Shown piece by piece: positions 1 to 8,574 of a stretch of 64,000 nt of DNA. Numbering within the stretch: the stretch's first letter is position 1; every line of letters begins with the position of its first letter. Location: assembly GCF_023715155.1 (NCBI RefSeq), contig NZ_JAMBNQ010000022.1:1-64000 (forward strand), in the 5' to 3' direction. The translations under genes were made by a program, and so were the position numbers. This stretch comes from Neobacillus mesonae (GTDB lineage Bacteria; Bacillota; Bacilli; Bacillales; Cytobacillaceae). The notes under the pieces are model-generated. The model saw only the letters and a list, made by a program, of their open reading frames with translations, was not told the origin of the DNA and searched no databases.

Positions 1-85
1 ATAACGGAAAAAACTCCGCTTATTTTTTACTATTTAAACTTAATTTTGCAAATAACGGGAAAACTTCCGCTTATTTTTTACTTCC
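1..85. repeat. Two-unit 51-bp intergenic repeat
   Basis: Two near-identical blocks beginning ATAACGG and ending CCGCTTATTTTTTAC start at 1 and 52, a spacing of 51 bp. A third, strongly diverged unit may follow to about 125. The unit length matches the 52-bp period of the larger arrays at 8.6 kb and 14.5 kb, although the sequence differs. The left edge is cut by the window start, so the full copy number is unknown. No coding function is visible. Confidence 0.7.
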
Positions 86-272
86 AAGGGGGCTATCCTG
101 TAATCCAGCTTTTTCGCAGAGTCCGCTAATTCCTAAATTGAATAAACCACCGCTTTTCTTGGCATAACAACATAGTTTACGAAAACAGCCTTTAGAAAAA
201 AAGTATAATAAAAATTAATAATTATTGTTTTATAAATATTTAAGAAGGAACTTTATATAATGGGGATTAAAA

Positions 273-566
273 ATGAAAGGATTATCATGTGAGATTGATT
301 ATATTACTGGGCTTTATGTAAAGGAGATTAGGTTCAATTTACCGAATATTATTATTACTGAATGCATCTAAGGAAAAATACAATTATGAATTACGCGGCG
401 AAAACTTCTCAGAAGTTAACAGTTTTCCTATTTATCCTTCATTGATAACAGGACGTGAGTGGTATGTGAAGGCGGTAGAAAGAGTGCTCACCGATATGAT
501 AGTTACACTTGGTTTTTTAGTATTAATAAAACAGGTGAACTTACAAAAAGAAATTTAGCTGGATAA
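273..566 (+). pseudogene. Decayed unknown gene
   Basis: Three short stretches of coding-like sequence lie in different frames: an ATG-initiated 32-codon piece at 273, a middle piece reading KEKYNYELRGENF onward near 370-500, and an end piece with SYTWFFSINKTGELT closing at the TAA at 564-566. The pieces run in order on one strand and are separated by stops or frameshifts, as in a degraded gene. I do not recognise the family. A chance arrangement of open frames in AT-rich DNA is a realistic alternative. Confidence 0.3.
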
Positions 567-615
567 CCAAATTGTAAAATAATATGTTTCATTATGTTGA
601 AGAAAAGGTGGAATC

Positions 616-1242
616 ATGATGACTGCCAATATGACTAATTTTGAAAAACAAGTATGGGGAATTATCTTAGCCGCTGGATTTTCCAGAAGAATGGGCGAAC
701 CGAAAATGATGCTTCCCTATAAAGGCAAGCCGTTGATCCAGCATGCGATTGAGGAGTGCTTAAAATCCCAATTAGATGGAATCATGGTTGTCGTAAATCC
801 ACAAATCAACAACTTGGCTGAAGCGGTAAATATGGAAGGAATTGATAGAATCCTATTGAATCATCAATCACATGAAGGGATGTCTACCTCCGTTAAAATG
901 GGAGTGCAATCACTGCCAGAAACAGCGCAGGCTGCTGTTTTCTTATTGGGTGACCAGCCATCCATGTCATCAGCAGAAATTAATAGAATCATTGAAGATT
1001 ACCACAATCACCCGGATTTTTCGATTATCCAAGCTAGATATTTGGACAACCCTGGGCACCCTGTCTTATTTAAAAAACACATGTTTCATCAATTACTAGA
1101 CATTAGCGGTGATGAGGGTGGAAAATCCGTTATAAAAAAATGTAAACAGCAGGTTTTTTATTCTAATATGAATCGAAAGGCAATACCTGATATCGATACG
1201 CCGGATGAGTATAGGATGCTGGTTGATGGGGAATTGAACTGA
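616..1242 (+). CDS. MobA-like NTP transferase (MocA/PucB type)
   Basis: A 208-residue cytosolic nucleotidyltransferase of the MobA-like NTP_transf_3 family. The N-terminal signature LAAGFSRRMGEPKMMLPY (about residues 18-35) is the nucleotide-binding loop, and LLGDQPSMSS (about 110) carries the metal-binding Asp. Family members transfer CMP or GMP onto molybdenum cofactor; those resembling MocA/PucB often serve molybdenum hydroxylases. No such enzyme is encoded nearby, so the substrate is not settled by context. The start follows AAAGGTGG. A terminator at 1258-1290 makes it a single-gene unit. Confidence 0.8.
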   Translation: MMTANMTNFEKQVWGIILAAGFSRRMGEPKMMLPYKGKPLIQHAIEECLKSQLDGIMVVVNPQINNLAEAVNMEGIDRILLNHQSHEGMSTSVKMGVQSLPETAQAAVFLLGDQPSMSSAEINRIIEDYHNHPDFSIIQARYLDNPGHPVLFKKHMFHQLLDISGDEGGKSVIKKCKQQVFYSNMNRKAIPDIDTPDEYRMLVDGELN

Positions 1243-1257
1243 ATAGGTATTACAAAG

Positions 1258-1290
1258 GTAAGCAAGGGAGTGTTTTTTTGCTTACTTTTT
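1258..1290 (+). terminator. Rho-independent terminator of the MobA-like gene
   Basis: A perfect 8-bp stem, GTAAGCAA (1258-1265) with TTGCTTAC (1278-1285), is followed by a run of five T. Confidence 0.8.
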
Positions 1291-1434
1291 GCTTTTTTAA
1301 AGCCAAAGATGATATTATGTCCCATCCATTTTCATATAATCATACAGGTTATTTGTCCAACATCCTTGAATTCGGTAAAATAGATAAAAGGACAAACTGT
1401 ATAGATTATAAAATGAGCAGGAGAGAACTCATAT

Positions 1435-2676
1435 ATGGGAAAAAGAGTAGTAATTACAGGTATTGGAGCAGTCACGCCAGTAGGAAATGATGCCTATACC
1501 ACATGGGAGAATATTAAAAACGGCGTGTCAGGTATTGGACCGGCAACAATTTATGATACAGACAAAGTGGATGTCAAAATTGCTGCAGAGGTAAAAGGAT
1601 TTGTGCCGGAAGAGTATATGGATCGGAAAGAATCCAGAAGAATGGGGCGATACAGCCAATTTGCGGTAGCCGCCAGTAAAATGGCTGTAAAAGATGCCGG
1701 TATTCAAATAGGAGAGGATATTAACCCTGAACGGGTCGGCGTTTGGATTGGCTCCGGCATTGGCGGATTAGGTGAGTTTGAGGAACAGCATAAAAGATTT
1801 CTTGAAAAAGGGCAAAGAAGAGTCAATCCGTTTACCATCCCGATGTTTATTCCAGATATGGCAGCAGGGCAGGTTTCAATTGAACTTGGAGCAAAGGGGA
1901 TTAATAATTGTTCGGTGACAGCCTGTGCTTCAGGTGCGAATTCCATTGGGGATGCGTTTCGTGTGATCCAAAAAGGGGATACGGATATGATGATTGCAGG
2001 CGGAACAGAGGCAACCATTACAGAGATGACCGTTACTGGTTTTTCAAATATGACCGCCCTTTCAAAGAACCCGGATCCGAAAACGGCAAGCCGCCCTTTT
2101 GATAAGAATCGTGATGGGTTTGTCATCGGTGAAGGCTGCGGTATTGTAATACTGGAAGAGCTGGAGCATGCTTTAGCCAGGGGGGCACACATCTACGGAG
2201 AACTCATTGGGTATGGAGCTACTGGCGACGCCCATCATATTACAACACCTGCCCCTGAAGGAGAAGGCGCCCAGCGTGCCATGAATTTAGCAATAGAAGA
2301 TGCCGGAATCACTCCAGATCAGGTCGATTATATTAATGCACATGGAACTTCTACTTATTACAATGATTTATATGAAACATTGGCTGTAAAAGAAGTTTTC
2401 AAAGAACATGCTTATAAGTTATCAATCAGTTCCACAAAATCTATGACAGGGCATATGCTGGGGGCTACAGGTGCCATTGAAGCTATTTTTTCTGTTTTAG
2501 CCATCAAAGAAGGCATTATCCCGCCAACGATTAACTATGAAACACCTGATGAGGAGCTTGATTTGGATTATGTGCCAAACGTGGCAAAGAAGAAGGATGT
2601 TCAGGTTGTTTTATCCAACTCCTTAGGCTTCGGCGGTCATAATGCGACCTTAATCTTTAAAAAGTTTACGAAATAA
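1435..2676 (+). CDS. fabF: Beta-ketoacyl-ACP synthase II (FabF type)
   Basis: A 413-residue thiolase-fold condensing enzyme of fatty acid elongation, extending acyl-ACP with malonyl-ACP in the cytosol. The Cys-His-His triad is complete: Cys in VTACASG (about 164), His in NAHGTS (about 303) and His in [10 protein letters not shown] (about 340). The C-terminal [11 protein letters not shown] is also typical, and the length equals that of Bacillus FabF. The start follows AGGAGA. It stands alone, without fabH or acpP beside it, and has its own terminator. It could therefore be a second copy rather than the housekeeping one, which in Bacillus usually follows fabHA. No FapR-type operator was recognised upstream. 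Confidence 0.9.
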   Translation: MGKRVVITGIGAVTPVGNDAYTTWENIKNGVSGIGPATIYDTDKVDVKIAAEVKGFVPEEYMDRKESRRMGRYSQFAVAASKMAVKDAGIQIGEDINPERVGVWIGSGIGGLGEFEEQHKRFLEKGQRRVNPFTIPMFIPDMAAGQVSIELGAKGINNCSVTACASGANSIGDAFRVIQKGDTDMMIAGGTEATITEMTVTGFSNMTALSKNPDPKTASRPFDKNRDGFVIGEGCGIVILEELEHALARGAHIYGELIGYGATGDAHHITTPAPEGEGAQRAMNLAIEDAGITPDQVDYINAHGTSTYYNDLYETLAVKEVFKEHAYKLSISSTKSMTGHMLGATGAIEAIFSVLAIKEGIIPPTINYETPDEELDLDYVPNVAKKKDVQVVLSNSLGFGGHNATLIFKKFTK

Positions 2677-2700
2677 CCATTATTATGGTCAGTGGCACAA

Positions 2701-2742
2701 AAAGAAAGAGACATCATTTGATTGATGTCTCTTTCTTTTTAT
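2701..2742 (+). terminator. Terminator of fabF-like gene
   Basis: A 16-bp perfect stem (2701-2716 with 2723-2738, core GAGACATCA/TGATGTCTC) with a 6-nt loop and a T-rich tail. Confidence 0.9.
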
Positions 2743-3072
2743 AAGACTAATTTGCTTCTTTTGACCTATTTCTGTCAAGAACTGCGGGCGAGGACATCAA
2801 GCTAAAAAAGATATTGACGGGCTTAATTGGGCACCATTATAGGCATTGGGGGACGACATAAGTTTTGGAAAAGGAACCCTTCATTTAATCTTGTGAACAT
2901 GGAAGAAGGGTTTTAATTGAATGAAACTTAGAAATGCAAAAAAATACGGGTTGAACGGGAAGGAATGGAAGGATATTATCATCCATTTTGCCATGAAGAC
3001 TTGAGTTTGCCGGCTGTCATAATGAAACAGAGGCATTTGAAAGGAGAGAAAATTATTAGAGACTTTAGGGAA
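2743..3072. other. Intergenic region with an orphan hairpin
   Basis: No gene is recognised. A hairpin of AACCCTTC (2875-2882) with GAAGGGTT (2905-2912) followed by T is terminator-like on the plus strand, but no gene lies between it and the fabF terminator. It may end a small RNA or be a relic. Confidence 0.4.
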
Positions 3073-3180
3073 TTACTCTTCCTCATAAGCTTCTGTTGTT
3101 GTGTCTCTGCACTCCCAGCATTCTGTTCGAGTCCTCTCCAATATTGATAATTCTGTTCCACAAGAAATACAGATATCCAT
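3073..3180 (-). CDS. 35-residue zinc-ribbon-like small protein
   Basis: A short ORF starting with ATG at 3180 and ending at 3073. It is preceded by an excellent ribosome binding site, AAAGGAG, 7 nt upstream. The product has two CxxC knuckles (MDICISCGTEL near residues 4-7 and ECWECRD near 21-24), a likely single Zn(II) site, and an acidic C-terminal tail ending EAYEEE. There are no other cysteines. It lies downstream of the germinant receptor operon on the same strand, about 180 bp beyond the D subunit gene. I do not recognise a named family. The ribosome binding site and four-Cys pattern argue for a real gene. Confidence 0.6.
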   Translation of the reverse strand: MDICISCGTELSILERTRTECWECRDTTTEAYEEE

Positions 3181-3362
3181 AAAAGAAGCTCCTTTCTGTA
3201 AAGAGATATTTTAATATATATGCTTAGTAAAATAGTTATATTCCTATATCTGTAAAAATGTGAATATGGATATATAAAGGAAGGAGCATCTTCTTTGGTA
3301 CATGGAGGAAACAGTGAATCGGTAAAGACTGTATGAATAGAATTTACAGCTTAATATATCAT

Positions 3363-3590
3363 TTATTTCTCTAAGAACTTTCCTAACGGTTTGTACAGCC
3401 AATCAATCATTTGGGTAGGGCCCGATATATCAGGAAACATGATGAGTAAAATAGCTAAAAGCAATCCGGCAAATGAAAGGGATAAAAACGCTGCTTTATC
3501 CCTTTTCTGACTTTTTTTCAGTTGCGGCCATTGATATAGAATCATAAGGAAGATAATAAAAATACATAGAAATACAGAACTCCACTTCAT
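3363..3590 (-). CDS. Small membrane D subunit of germinant receptor
   Basis: A 75-residue protein with two predicted membrane segments (about residues 3-20 and 38-57) and a charged linker rich in Lys/Arg between them. It is the last gene of the receptor operon, 19 nt after the C-subunit gene. Size, topology and position match the small D subunits described beside gerK- and gerU/gerV-type operons of Bacillus, which modulate receptor function in the spore inner membrane. The ribosome binding site is an AAGGAGG-type sequence just upstream. Confidence 0.75.
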   Translation of the reverse strand: MKWSSVFLCIFIIFLMILYQWPQLKKSQKRDKAAFLSLSFAGLLLAILLIMFPDISGPTQMIDWLYKPLGKFLEK

Positions 3591-3609
3591 GTGAGTACCT
3601 CCTTACACT

Positions 3610-4779
3610 TTAAGAGTGCAGTCCCTGCCTCCGAATTTTGCATTTAGTTTCGTATTTTACTTCTACATCCGGAAAAATTTCTTCCCAGCGTTTTTTCTCT
3701 TTATTCCAAACCTTAGGATAGTAACGGTGAAAAGCGTCGGCAAATCCTAAAATATCTGCCTTCATTTCTTTTTGAACCTTTTTTCTGGCAAGCTCAATCC
3801 TGTTATTTATTACCTGCTCTATTTGGCGCTCCAGTGATTTCACAACAGCAGGGTCAGATACGTTTAAATGGGTCGAATTTTGGACGATGTCACTATAGGT
3901 TTCTGATTTAAGAGTGATTTTCCATTTGCCATTTTCTATTGTTGGGACTAATTTTGAATGGGCCTGTGATAAATTGACGGAGATATAACCTTTTGTTTGA
4001 GGCAGTTTTACCGTAACCACTGCCAGCCTTATTTCATCTCTTATCCAAAGAATCCCTCTTGTTAACATGTCATCAATTTTACCTATCATTTTATCTTTTT
4101 TGAAAACGGCAGTTCCTGTAATATACGCAATCGTTCGTTTTGGTTTATTTTTATCATCGGGAGGCAGGATTTGAATCCAAGGTAAAGCACAATCCCCTGA
4201 ATCACTGATTAGCATTTGTGCCAATTCTTTAGTGGTAATACTCATTCCTATTTCATGCTCTCCAAGTTCTCTTAAAACCTCTGATAAGTCACGCTCCAGC
4301 GGCGGCATTAGGCTTAAAACTTCTTTTGCCGGCTGCTTGCTGACAAAAATTTGTGCACGTTCACGAAGCTGCGGGTGTCTCATAATAAAGTCCACATGCT
4401 CAAAAATCCCTTCCTTTGCCAGCTTCTCATTAAATAGGAAAATATCAGTGTGTCCCCAAAAAATTTGCCGGGGCAGCTTTTCCTGCAGTCTAGCCATTGC
4501 GTCGGCAACGGTAATTCCTGCAGCTGACCTTACCATTGTTTCATACCCGCCGCCTCCCGCGCTGTTCATATCCTGCTGATTTCCGCCGCCTTTTGGAATA
4601 TAAAGAAGGACACTTAGTTCAATCGTATTATCTGATTTTTTATCAAATCCGGCGGCCATAATTAAAGCTAAATCATTTACTTCATTCCGGTCCCAGCACC
4701 CTGACAGAAAGACAACAGAAAAAACAAGAAAAAGAAGCAATAGATACTTCTTAATGATTGACTGGAGCTTCATTCTCAT
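3610..4779 (-). CDS. Ger(x)C family spore germination lipoprotein
   Basis: A 389-residue C subunit of a GerA-type germinant receptor. The signal peptide (about residues 8-27) ends in the lipobox LSGC, followed by the family hallmark WDRNEVNDLAL. The mature lipoprotein sits on the outer face of the spore inner membrane with the A and B subunits. Its start overlaps the end of the B-subunit gene by 29 nt, implying translational coupling. An internal ATG two codons later is an equally good start. Length is normal for the family. Confidence 0.93.
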   Translation of the reverse strand: MRMKLQSIIKKYLLLLFLVFSVVFLSGCWDRNEVNDLALIMAAGFDKKSDNTIELSVLLYIPKGGGNQQDMNSAGGGGYETMVRSAAGITVADAMARLQEKLPRQIFWGHTDIFLFNEKLAKEGIFEHVDFIMRHPQLRERAQIFVSKQPAKEVLSLMPPLERDLSEVLRELGEHEIGMSITTKELAQMLISDSGDCALPWIQILPPDDKNKPKRTIAYITGTAVFKKDKMIGKIDDMLTRGILWIRDEIRLAVVTVKLPQTKGYISVNLSQAHSKLVPTIENGKWKITLKSETYSDIVQNSTHLNVSDPAVVKSLERQIEQVINNRIELARKKVQKEMKADILGFADAFHRYYPKVWNKEKKRWEEIFPDVEVKYETKCKIRRQGLHS

Positions 4780-5878
4780 TGTTTCCTTTCCCTTGCTGAA
4801 CTTTATTTCGGATAAATCCTGTCAACAATAGAAAAACAGGAATTATAATCTGGATTGATAGAATATAAATCGCACCTGATGTTCCTAGAAAAAGAGACAA
4901 TTCTTCTAAATTATTGGATGACCAAAGACCAAATAAAAGAATCAGAAAGCCAATTGGTAATATAAGCGGGCGAAAATCAGAAAGCTTTAACAATTGTGCG
5001 GTGCCCAGGGTGATAGCATAATAAAAAACGGTAATTTTAATGAAGGTGCCAGAAATCCATATTGCCATTACAATGGATTCCAAATGCTCCAGGAAGTCCG
5101 CGATACTGATATAACGTGCTGCCACCATGACTGGGTATGTCAGGGAAGCCGTCATATTTCCAAATAATAAGAGATCCATTATATTGGTCAGGACTAGTAA
5201 TACGGTGACACTAAATACTGATATCATTCCCCATTTCATTCCTCTTTTTCGATCCGTAACATAAGGAAGGAGAAATGAAATAAGAATAAATTCGCTAAAC
5301 CAGCTTTGCGGGGAAACAGATCCCATTAGAGAAGGGGTGATTCCTTTTTCCATAATCGGAAACATGTTTTTAATTTCTAAGTCTTTGATGAGCAGGATGA
5401 AAATAATAACATAGAGAAGAAGCACAACGGGCACAATGATTTCACCGGCACGCCCGATAACCTCGATTCCGCCTCGCACGGCTAAAGAACAAACCAGAAC
5501 CATTGTTCCAATAATGACAGCCATGGGTGTATGGAACAATGAGGCTCCTGAGACAAATTCACCATATTCTCGTACAATAACCCCTGTAATATGTAAATAA
5601 AATAATAGTAAAATCACTCCTATTATTTTTCCAAAAAACTTTCCAACAATTTGCTGGCTGTATTCAATGATGGTTTGATTTGGAAACAGCTTGTTTAATT
5701 GATAGCTTACGAACACGATGAAATATCCAATAAAAGATGCCCAAATGGGTGACAGCCATAGGTCTTGATGGGCATGTTTGGCTGTAATGGATGGGACTAA
5801 TAATAGTGCTGTTGCCGAAATGGCTGGGTTCATGAATAAGGCCATTTGGACTGGTGAGATTTTCCCGCGTTCCAACAT
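4751..5878 (-). CDS. GerAB-type germination permease
   Basis: A 375-residue integral membrane protein of the GerAB/APC superfamily with about ten hydrophobic helices. The N-terminus with ISPVQMALFMNPAISA is typical of the family. B subunits of these receptors hold the germinant (often an amino acid) binding pocket in the spore inner membrane. It lies between the A subunit gene (14-nt gap) and the C subunit gene (overlap). The ribosome binding site is AGGAG 11 nt upstream. Germinant specificity cannot be read from sequence. Confidence 0.93.
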   Translation of the reverse strand: MLERGKISPVQMALFMNPAISATALLLVPSITAKHAHQDLWLSPIWASFIGYFIVFVSYQLNKLFPNQTIIEYSQQIVGKFFGKIIGVILLLFYLHITGVIVREYGEFVSGASLFHTPMAVIIGTMVLVCSLAVRGGIEVIGRAGEIIVPVVLLLYVIIFILLIKDLEIKNMFPIMEKGITPSLMGSVSPQSWFSEFILISFLLPYVTDRKRGMKWGMISVFSVTVLLVLTNIMDLLLFGNMTASLTYPVMVAARYISIADFLEHLESIVMAIWISGTFIKITVFYYAITLGTAQLLKLSDFRPLILPIGFLILLFGLWSSNNLEELSLFLGTSGAIYILSIQIIIPVFLLLTGFIRNKVQQGKGNNENEAPVNH

Positions 5879-5892
5879 AATAGAAACAACTC

Positions 5893-7389
5893 CTATTCCT
5901 TTCCTTTTGAAGGAGATGGCTTTTGACCATTTGGCTGCCGGACTTTATTGTAATCAGAGGTCCAATGAGGGCGGTTTTTAAGAGACCACCATGGTGCCCG
6001 GATAATGGAATCTTTCAATTCCGTATTTCTAATAGGAGCCAATGGCTGAAGATACGGTACGCCAAAAGAACGTATGGTACACATATGGACAATAATTGTA
6101 AGAATCCCCAGCATAATACCAACGAGTCCTAGTGTCCCTGCCAGAAACATGATCGGGAAGCGAAGGATTCGAAGGGTAATGGCTGCACTGTAACGCGGGA
6201 TCATAAAGGATGCAATCCCGGTAATCGCCACAACCATAACCATTGGCGCTGATACAAGGCCAGCTGATACTGCAGCCTGTCCGATTACCAATGCACCCAC
6301 GATGCTGATTGCCGAACCGATATTCTTGGGCAGGCGAATCCCTGCTTCCCTTAGTGCTTCAAATGACCCTTCCATAAGAAGGGCTTCGACAAGTGCTGGG
6401 AAGGGAATTTGTTCCCGGGATTTTGCGACACTGATTAACAGACTAGTCGGAACCATTTCTTGATGATACGTAAGAATGGCAACATAAACAGAAGGCAGCA
6501 GCAAGGCTACCAGTAAAAAGGCATATCGCAGCCAGCGAAGGAATGTCCCGATAATGAAGCCTCCGTAATAATCTTCTGCTGATTGGAGCAGGGAATAAAA
6601 GGTGGTAGGGGCAATCAAGACAAAAGGTGTACCGTCTGTAAGTATGACCACATTTCCTTCAAGCAGGCTAGCCGCTGTAACATCCGGCCGTTCTGTATTT
6701 AAAATCTGCGGAAAGGGGGAATAAGGATGATCTTTGATAAATTCCTCGATATATCCGCTTTCTAAAACACCGTCAATATCAATTCGATTCAGCCGATTTT
6801 CAACCTCTTGAATAAGAGCATGATCTGCCAGTCCTTCAATATACATAATGACAACTTTGGTTTGGCTGTATCGTCCTATTTGTATAGATTTCGTTTTTAA
6901 GTCCGTGCTTTTAATTTTTTGCCTTAGGAGAACAATGTTGGTACTTAATGTTTCGATAAATCCATCTCTGGGGCCGCGGACAACAGATTCAGAGGTTGGC
7001 TCTTGAATTGAACGTTTTTCACTTTTTGCAAAACCAACAGAGACCCCTTGGGATTGATGATTAATGAGAACAACAGGATTGCCTGAGGATACTTCATTTG
7101 TAACATCCTTAAAGGTCGATACTTCTTTTACGGCAGAAACGGCAAGATTCTTTTCAAGTATTGTTTGAATATCAAATTGCCGCCCTATTTCCCGCAGCAT
7201 TAGTGGAGTCAGAACATTTTTATCCATTTCCTCCATATCAGACATACCCTCAATATATATAAGGATAGCTTTTATTCGATTACCAATAGAAAAATGCCGA
7301 AATATAACATCCGAACAATCTGCATAAATCGATTCTAGAACTTTTATATTTTCTGCTAAATCTATGGATAAGGAATCTTTCTTTATCAT
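5893..7389 (-). CDS. GerAA-type germinant receptor A subunit
   Basis: A 498-residue protein with a large N-terminal cytoplasmic domain (about residues 1-280) and a C-terminal half with about five membrane segments, ending in a basic tail. Family motifs include PQILNTERPD, DGTPFVLIAP and EALLMEGSFEALREAG. The ATG at 7389 is preferred because TGGGGA lies 8 nt upstream; a TTG five codons earlier has no such site. It is the first gene of the A-B-C-D operon and is preceded by a sigma-G-type promoter, as expected for forespore expression. Confidence 0.94.
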   Translation of the reverse strand: MIKKDSLSIDLAENIKVLESIYADCSDVIFRHFSIGNRIKAILIYIEGMSDMEEMDKNVLTPLMLREIGRQFDIQTILEKNLAVSAVKEVSTFKDVTNEVSSGNPVVLINHQSQGVSVGFAKSEKRSIQEPTSESVVRGPRDGFIETLSTNIVLLRQKIKSTDLKTKSIQIGRYSQTKVVIMYIEGLADHALIQEVENRLNRIDIDGVLESGYIEEFIKDHPYSPFPQILNTERPDVTAASLLEGNVVILTDGTPFVLIAPTTFYSLLQSAEDYYGGFIIGTFLRWLRYAFLLVALLLPSVYVAILTYHQEMVPTSLLISVAKSREQIPFPALVEALLMEGSFEALREAGIRLPKNIGSAISIVGALVIGQAAVSAGLVSAPMVMVVAITGIASFMIPRYSAAITLRILRFPIMFLAGTLGLVGIMLGILTIIVHMCTIRSFGVPYLQPLAPIRNTELKDSIIRAPWWSLKNRPHWTSDYNKVRQPNGQKPSPSKGKE

Positions 7390-7417
7390 GTAATCATTCC
7401 CCAAATTTTCTCAATAA

Positions 7418-7448
7418 TAGTATGATTTGTATGGGAGGATATTATGCA
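7418..7448 (-). promoter_or_regulatory. Probable sigma-G promoter of the ger operon
   Basis: On the minus strand, TGCATA (7448-7443) and CATACTA (7424-7418) are separated by 18 nt. This is a close match to the sigma-G consensus of Bacillus forespore genes. It lies about 29 bp upstream of the A-subunit start codon. Confidence 0.7.
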
Positions 7449-7543
7449 AGGAGTAGAGGCAATTAAAAAGTTTGATTCTATATCTAACACTGCTTTCTAA
7501 AAATGACCAGTTATATGTTGAAATTCAATTTGGTGTATAATAC

Positions 7544-7564
7544 TTGTAATCGAATTAATTACAA
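7544..7564. promoter_or_regulatory. Candidate Rrf2 autoregulatory operator
   Basis: An inverted repeat, TTGTAAT-n7-ATTACAA, lies directly after a TATAAT (7536-7541) and 26 bp before the Rrf2-family start codon. Position and symmetry suggest autorepression. The -35 region is weak. Confidence 0.5.
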
Positions 7565-7589
7565 AAGAGATTCCGGAAGGTGAATAAAG

Positions 7590-8021
7590 ATGTCAATCAG
7601 CAGCCGATTTGCGGTTGGAATTCATATATTAACCCTAATAGAAGTGAATAAAGACAGAGTTTGTACATCTGAATTTATAGCGGGAAGTGTGAACACAAAT
7701 CCTGCTGTGATTAGAAAAATTATGGGGATGCTAAAAAATGCCGGGCTGGTCAATGTGCGGCCGGGTATAGCAGGTGCTGAGCTGGCAAAGGATTTATCCG
7801 AGATTACCTTGCTTGATGTTTATAAAGCTGTCAATGTTGTACAGGAAAATGAATTGTTCAGCATACACGAAAACCCAAACCCCGCATGCCTCGTCGGGAG
7901 AAACATCCAAGATACAGTATCCTCCGTTTTCTCTACCGCACAAAGTGCCATGGAAAAAGCTCTTGAAACAGTAACTATTAAAGATGTAGTAACAGATATT
8001 TTGGAAAAAGAGAAACTATAA
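7590..8021 (+). CDS. Rrf2 family transcriptional regulator (YwnA-like)
   Basis: A 143-residue winged-helix regulator. Residues 1-70 form the Rrf2 DNA-binding domain, with SSRFAVGIHILTLIE in helix 1 and NPAVIRKIMGMLKNAGLV as the recognition region. The three-cysteine cluster of Fe-S-binding members is absent; only one conserved Cys (NPACLVG, about 94) is visible. It therefore resembles YwnA-type redox or thiol-sensing members rather than NsrR or CymR. It is transcribed alone, with a palindrome at its promoter and a terminator at 8060-8103. Confidence 0.88.
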   Translation: MSISSRFAVGIHILTLIEVNKDRVCTSEFIAGSVNTNPAVIRKIMGMLKNAGLVNVRPGIAGAELAKDLSEITLLDVYKAVNVVQENELFSIHENPNPACLVGRNIQDTVSSVFSTAQSAMEKALETVTIKDVVTDILEKEKL

Positions 8022-8059
8022 TGGAATGGAGTCATTTGCCCAATGGTTGCAAAAATAGA

Positions 8060-8103
8060 AAAACCGCCCTCGTATTTTGGTTATAGAATCGGGCGGTTTT
8101 TTT
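8060..8103 (+). terminator. Terminator of Rrf2 gene
   Basis: A stem of AAAACCGCCC (8060-8069) with GGGCGGTTTT (8091-8100), followed by T. Confidence 0.85.
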
Positions 8104-8131
8104 ATGATGATTAATTTTTTAGCCAGGCTGA

Positions 8132-8368
8132 TTAATCATGGTTAAAATCATAATCGTAATCATAGTCATAATCATAACCATTTTCATTGTTATTATTATA
8201 ATAGTACCCATGCTGTGGATAGTAAGGTCCTGGCACAGGATAATAATAGGGCTGATAATATGGATAGTAATGGTAAGGATAGTAGTAAAGCCGAGGATCA
8301 TGCGGCGTGTAACCTTGGTACCCGTGCATATGATTTACGTTTGGCGGTGTCGGAAAATGTTGTTGCAC
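8132..8368 (-). CDS. Tyr-rich small protein, coat-like composition
   Basis: A 78-residue protein whose central part (about residues 28-58) is mostly Tyr, Pro and His (for example YYYPYHYYPYYQPYYYP), ending in an Asn run and alternating Tyr-Asp. It starts with GTG at 8368, with GGGAGG 8 nt upstream. There is no signal peptide or membrane segment. Tyr-rich, low-complexity proteins of this kind are common in Bacillus spore coats, where tyrosines can be cross-linked, so coat function is an inference from composition. No sigma-K promoter was recognised with confidence. Confidence 0.6.
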   Translation of the reverse strand: MQQHFPTPPNVNHMHGYQGYTPHDPRLYYYPYHYYPYYQPYYYPVPGPYYPQHGYYYNNNNENGYDYDYDYDYDFNHD

Positions 8369-8574
8369 CCGTAAAACCTCCCATTGGTTTATTCATCTTT
8401 CCATTGCTGGCAATAGTAAGGATGCTATTTATTTTATTCAATGCTTTTTGAAGAGAGCCTGTTTTGTATGGTAATGGGCCGTTCCTATTTTGGAAATGGG
8501 AAATTTGCTTTTGACTATAAAGTAGATATTTGAACCAGACAGAGATTAGATGGAGTTTTATGGTGGAATTTTGG

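Noticed and set aside
1704-2192. 162-codon antisense open frame inside fabF
   Set aside because: It is a shadow of a strongly supported gene, without a ribosome binding site or recognisable protein.
7444-7500. 18-codon ORF with a GGGAGG site ahead of the Rrf2 gene
   Set aside because: The sequence overlaps the sigma-G promoter of the divergent ger operon, and the peptide shows no leader-peptide logic; probably coincidence.
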